Positions 63,801 through 64,000 of a DNA stretch of 64,000 nucleotides are shown here, piece after piece. This DNA comes from Elephas maximus indicus (lineage: Eukaryota > Chordata > Mammalia > Proboscidea > Elephantidae). Below the pieces are notes generated by a model. That model saw only the letters and a program-made list of their open reading frames with translations, searched no databases and was not told the DNA's origin. The translations under genes were made by a program, and so were the position numbers. Where the stretch lies: NCBI RefSeq assembly GCF_024166365.1, contig NC_064826.1:62141001-62205000 (forward strand). Reading direction: 5' to 3'. The number at the start of each line of letters is the position of its first letter. Position 1 is the first letter of the stretch.

Positions 63801-64000
63801 GATCTGTCTATACGCTACCTATAAGAGACACACCTTAGACTCAAAGACACAAACTAAAACTCAAAGTATGAAAAAAATATATCAAGCAAACAATAATAAA
63901 AAAAGAGCAGGAGGCAATATTAATCTCTGACAAAAGTCTTAAAAGTAAAAGCCACCACAAAGGATAAGGAAGAACACTATATAATAATATATATAATTTT
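60886..64000 (+). mobile_element. 5' half of a full-length-type L1, cut by window end
   Basis: It starts GGAGGCGAGAACAAGATGGC, the same 5'UTR type as the L1 at 19731. The 5'UTR runs 60886-62246, ORF1 62247 to about 63246, and ORF2 begins near 63696 (ATGACAGCATTAAAATC). The rest lies to the right. Stops and frameshifts show that it is decayed. Confidence 0.92.
62247..63246 (+). pseudogene. L1 ORF1 relic
   Basis: The expected start ATGGCT is changed (TTGGTGGCT), so there is no canonical start codon. An open stretch of 95 codons carries the coiled-coil part (AKEHTDKATEELKKVIQERN) and stops at 62532-62534. The RNA-binding part continues out of frame with GVPEPEG-like and LLAENFPDIV segments. Confidence 0.8.

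Overview
The window is AT-rich mammalian genomic DNA. Two repeat types point to an afrotherian such as an elephant, sirenian, hyrax or relative. One is about 18 copies of a tRNA-derived SINE of the AfroSINE type. The other is several RTE-clade (RTE1/BovB-like) LINEs whose 3' tail matches the SINE tail. The species cannot be fixed from the sequence alone.

Two protein-coding genes are present, both on the minus strand. At the left edge are the first two coding exons of CYP51A1 (lanosterol 14-alpha-demethylase): exon 1 at 3735-3908 and exon 2 at 1741-1839, with the remaining exons off the left side. Its GC-rich promoter follows, with an SRE-like and a CRE-like element near 4404-4432. About 30 kb upstream lies LRRD1 (leucine-rich repeats and death domain containing 1), complete in five coding exons: 57217-59154, 50221-50419, 37839-38000, 35318-35429 and 34465-34651. 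The splice phases agree throughout and give an 865-residue protein. This adjacency matches the mammalian CYP51A1-LRRD1 neighbourhood.

The rest is mostly transposon sequence. Intron 1 of CYP51A1 contains a 3-periodic, GC-rich, T-poor block that stays open in frame with exon 1. The interval between the genes (about 5-34 kb) holds three RTE copies, several L1s, a hAT remnant, two solo-LTR insertions and a 12.7 kb nest at 19112-31856. In that nest an older L1 was hit by a full-length younger L1 and by an RTE, each with its own target-site duplication. LRRD1 introns carry more L1, RTE and SINE copies, a Tigger DNA transposon, an L1 5'UTR-only insertion with perfect 13-bp direct repeats, and a chimeric retrocopy made of U6 snRNA fused to a 5'-truncated DARS1 (cytosolic aspartyl-tRNA synthetase) cDNA. 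The right edge is the 5' half of another L1.

No intact autonomous retroelement was found: every L1 and RTE frame read has stops, frameshifts or truncation. No CRISPR, bacterial or viral gene system is present. The most unusual objects are the U6-DARS1 chimera, the 3'-less L1 insertion, the nested retroelement stack, two local inverted duplications, and the hydrophobic open frame that continues CYP51A1 exon 1.
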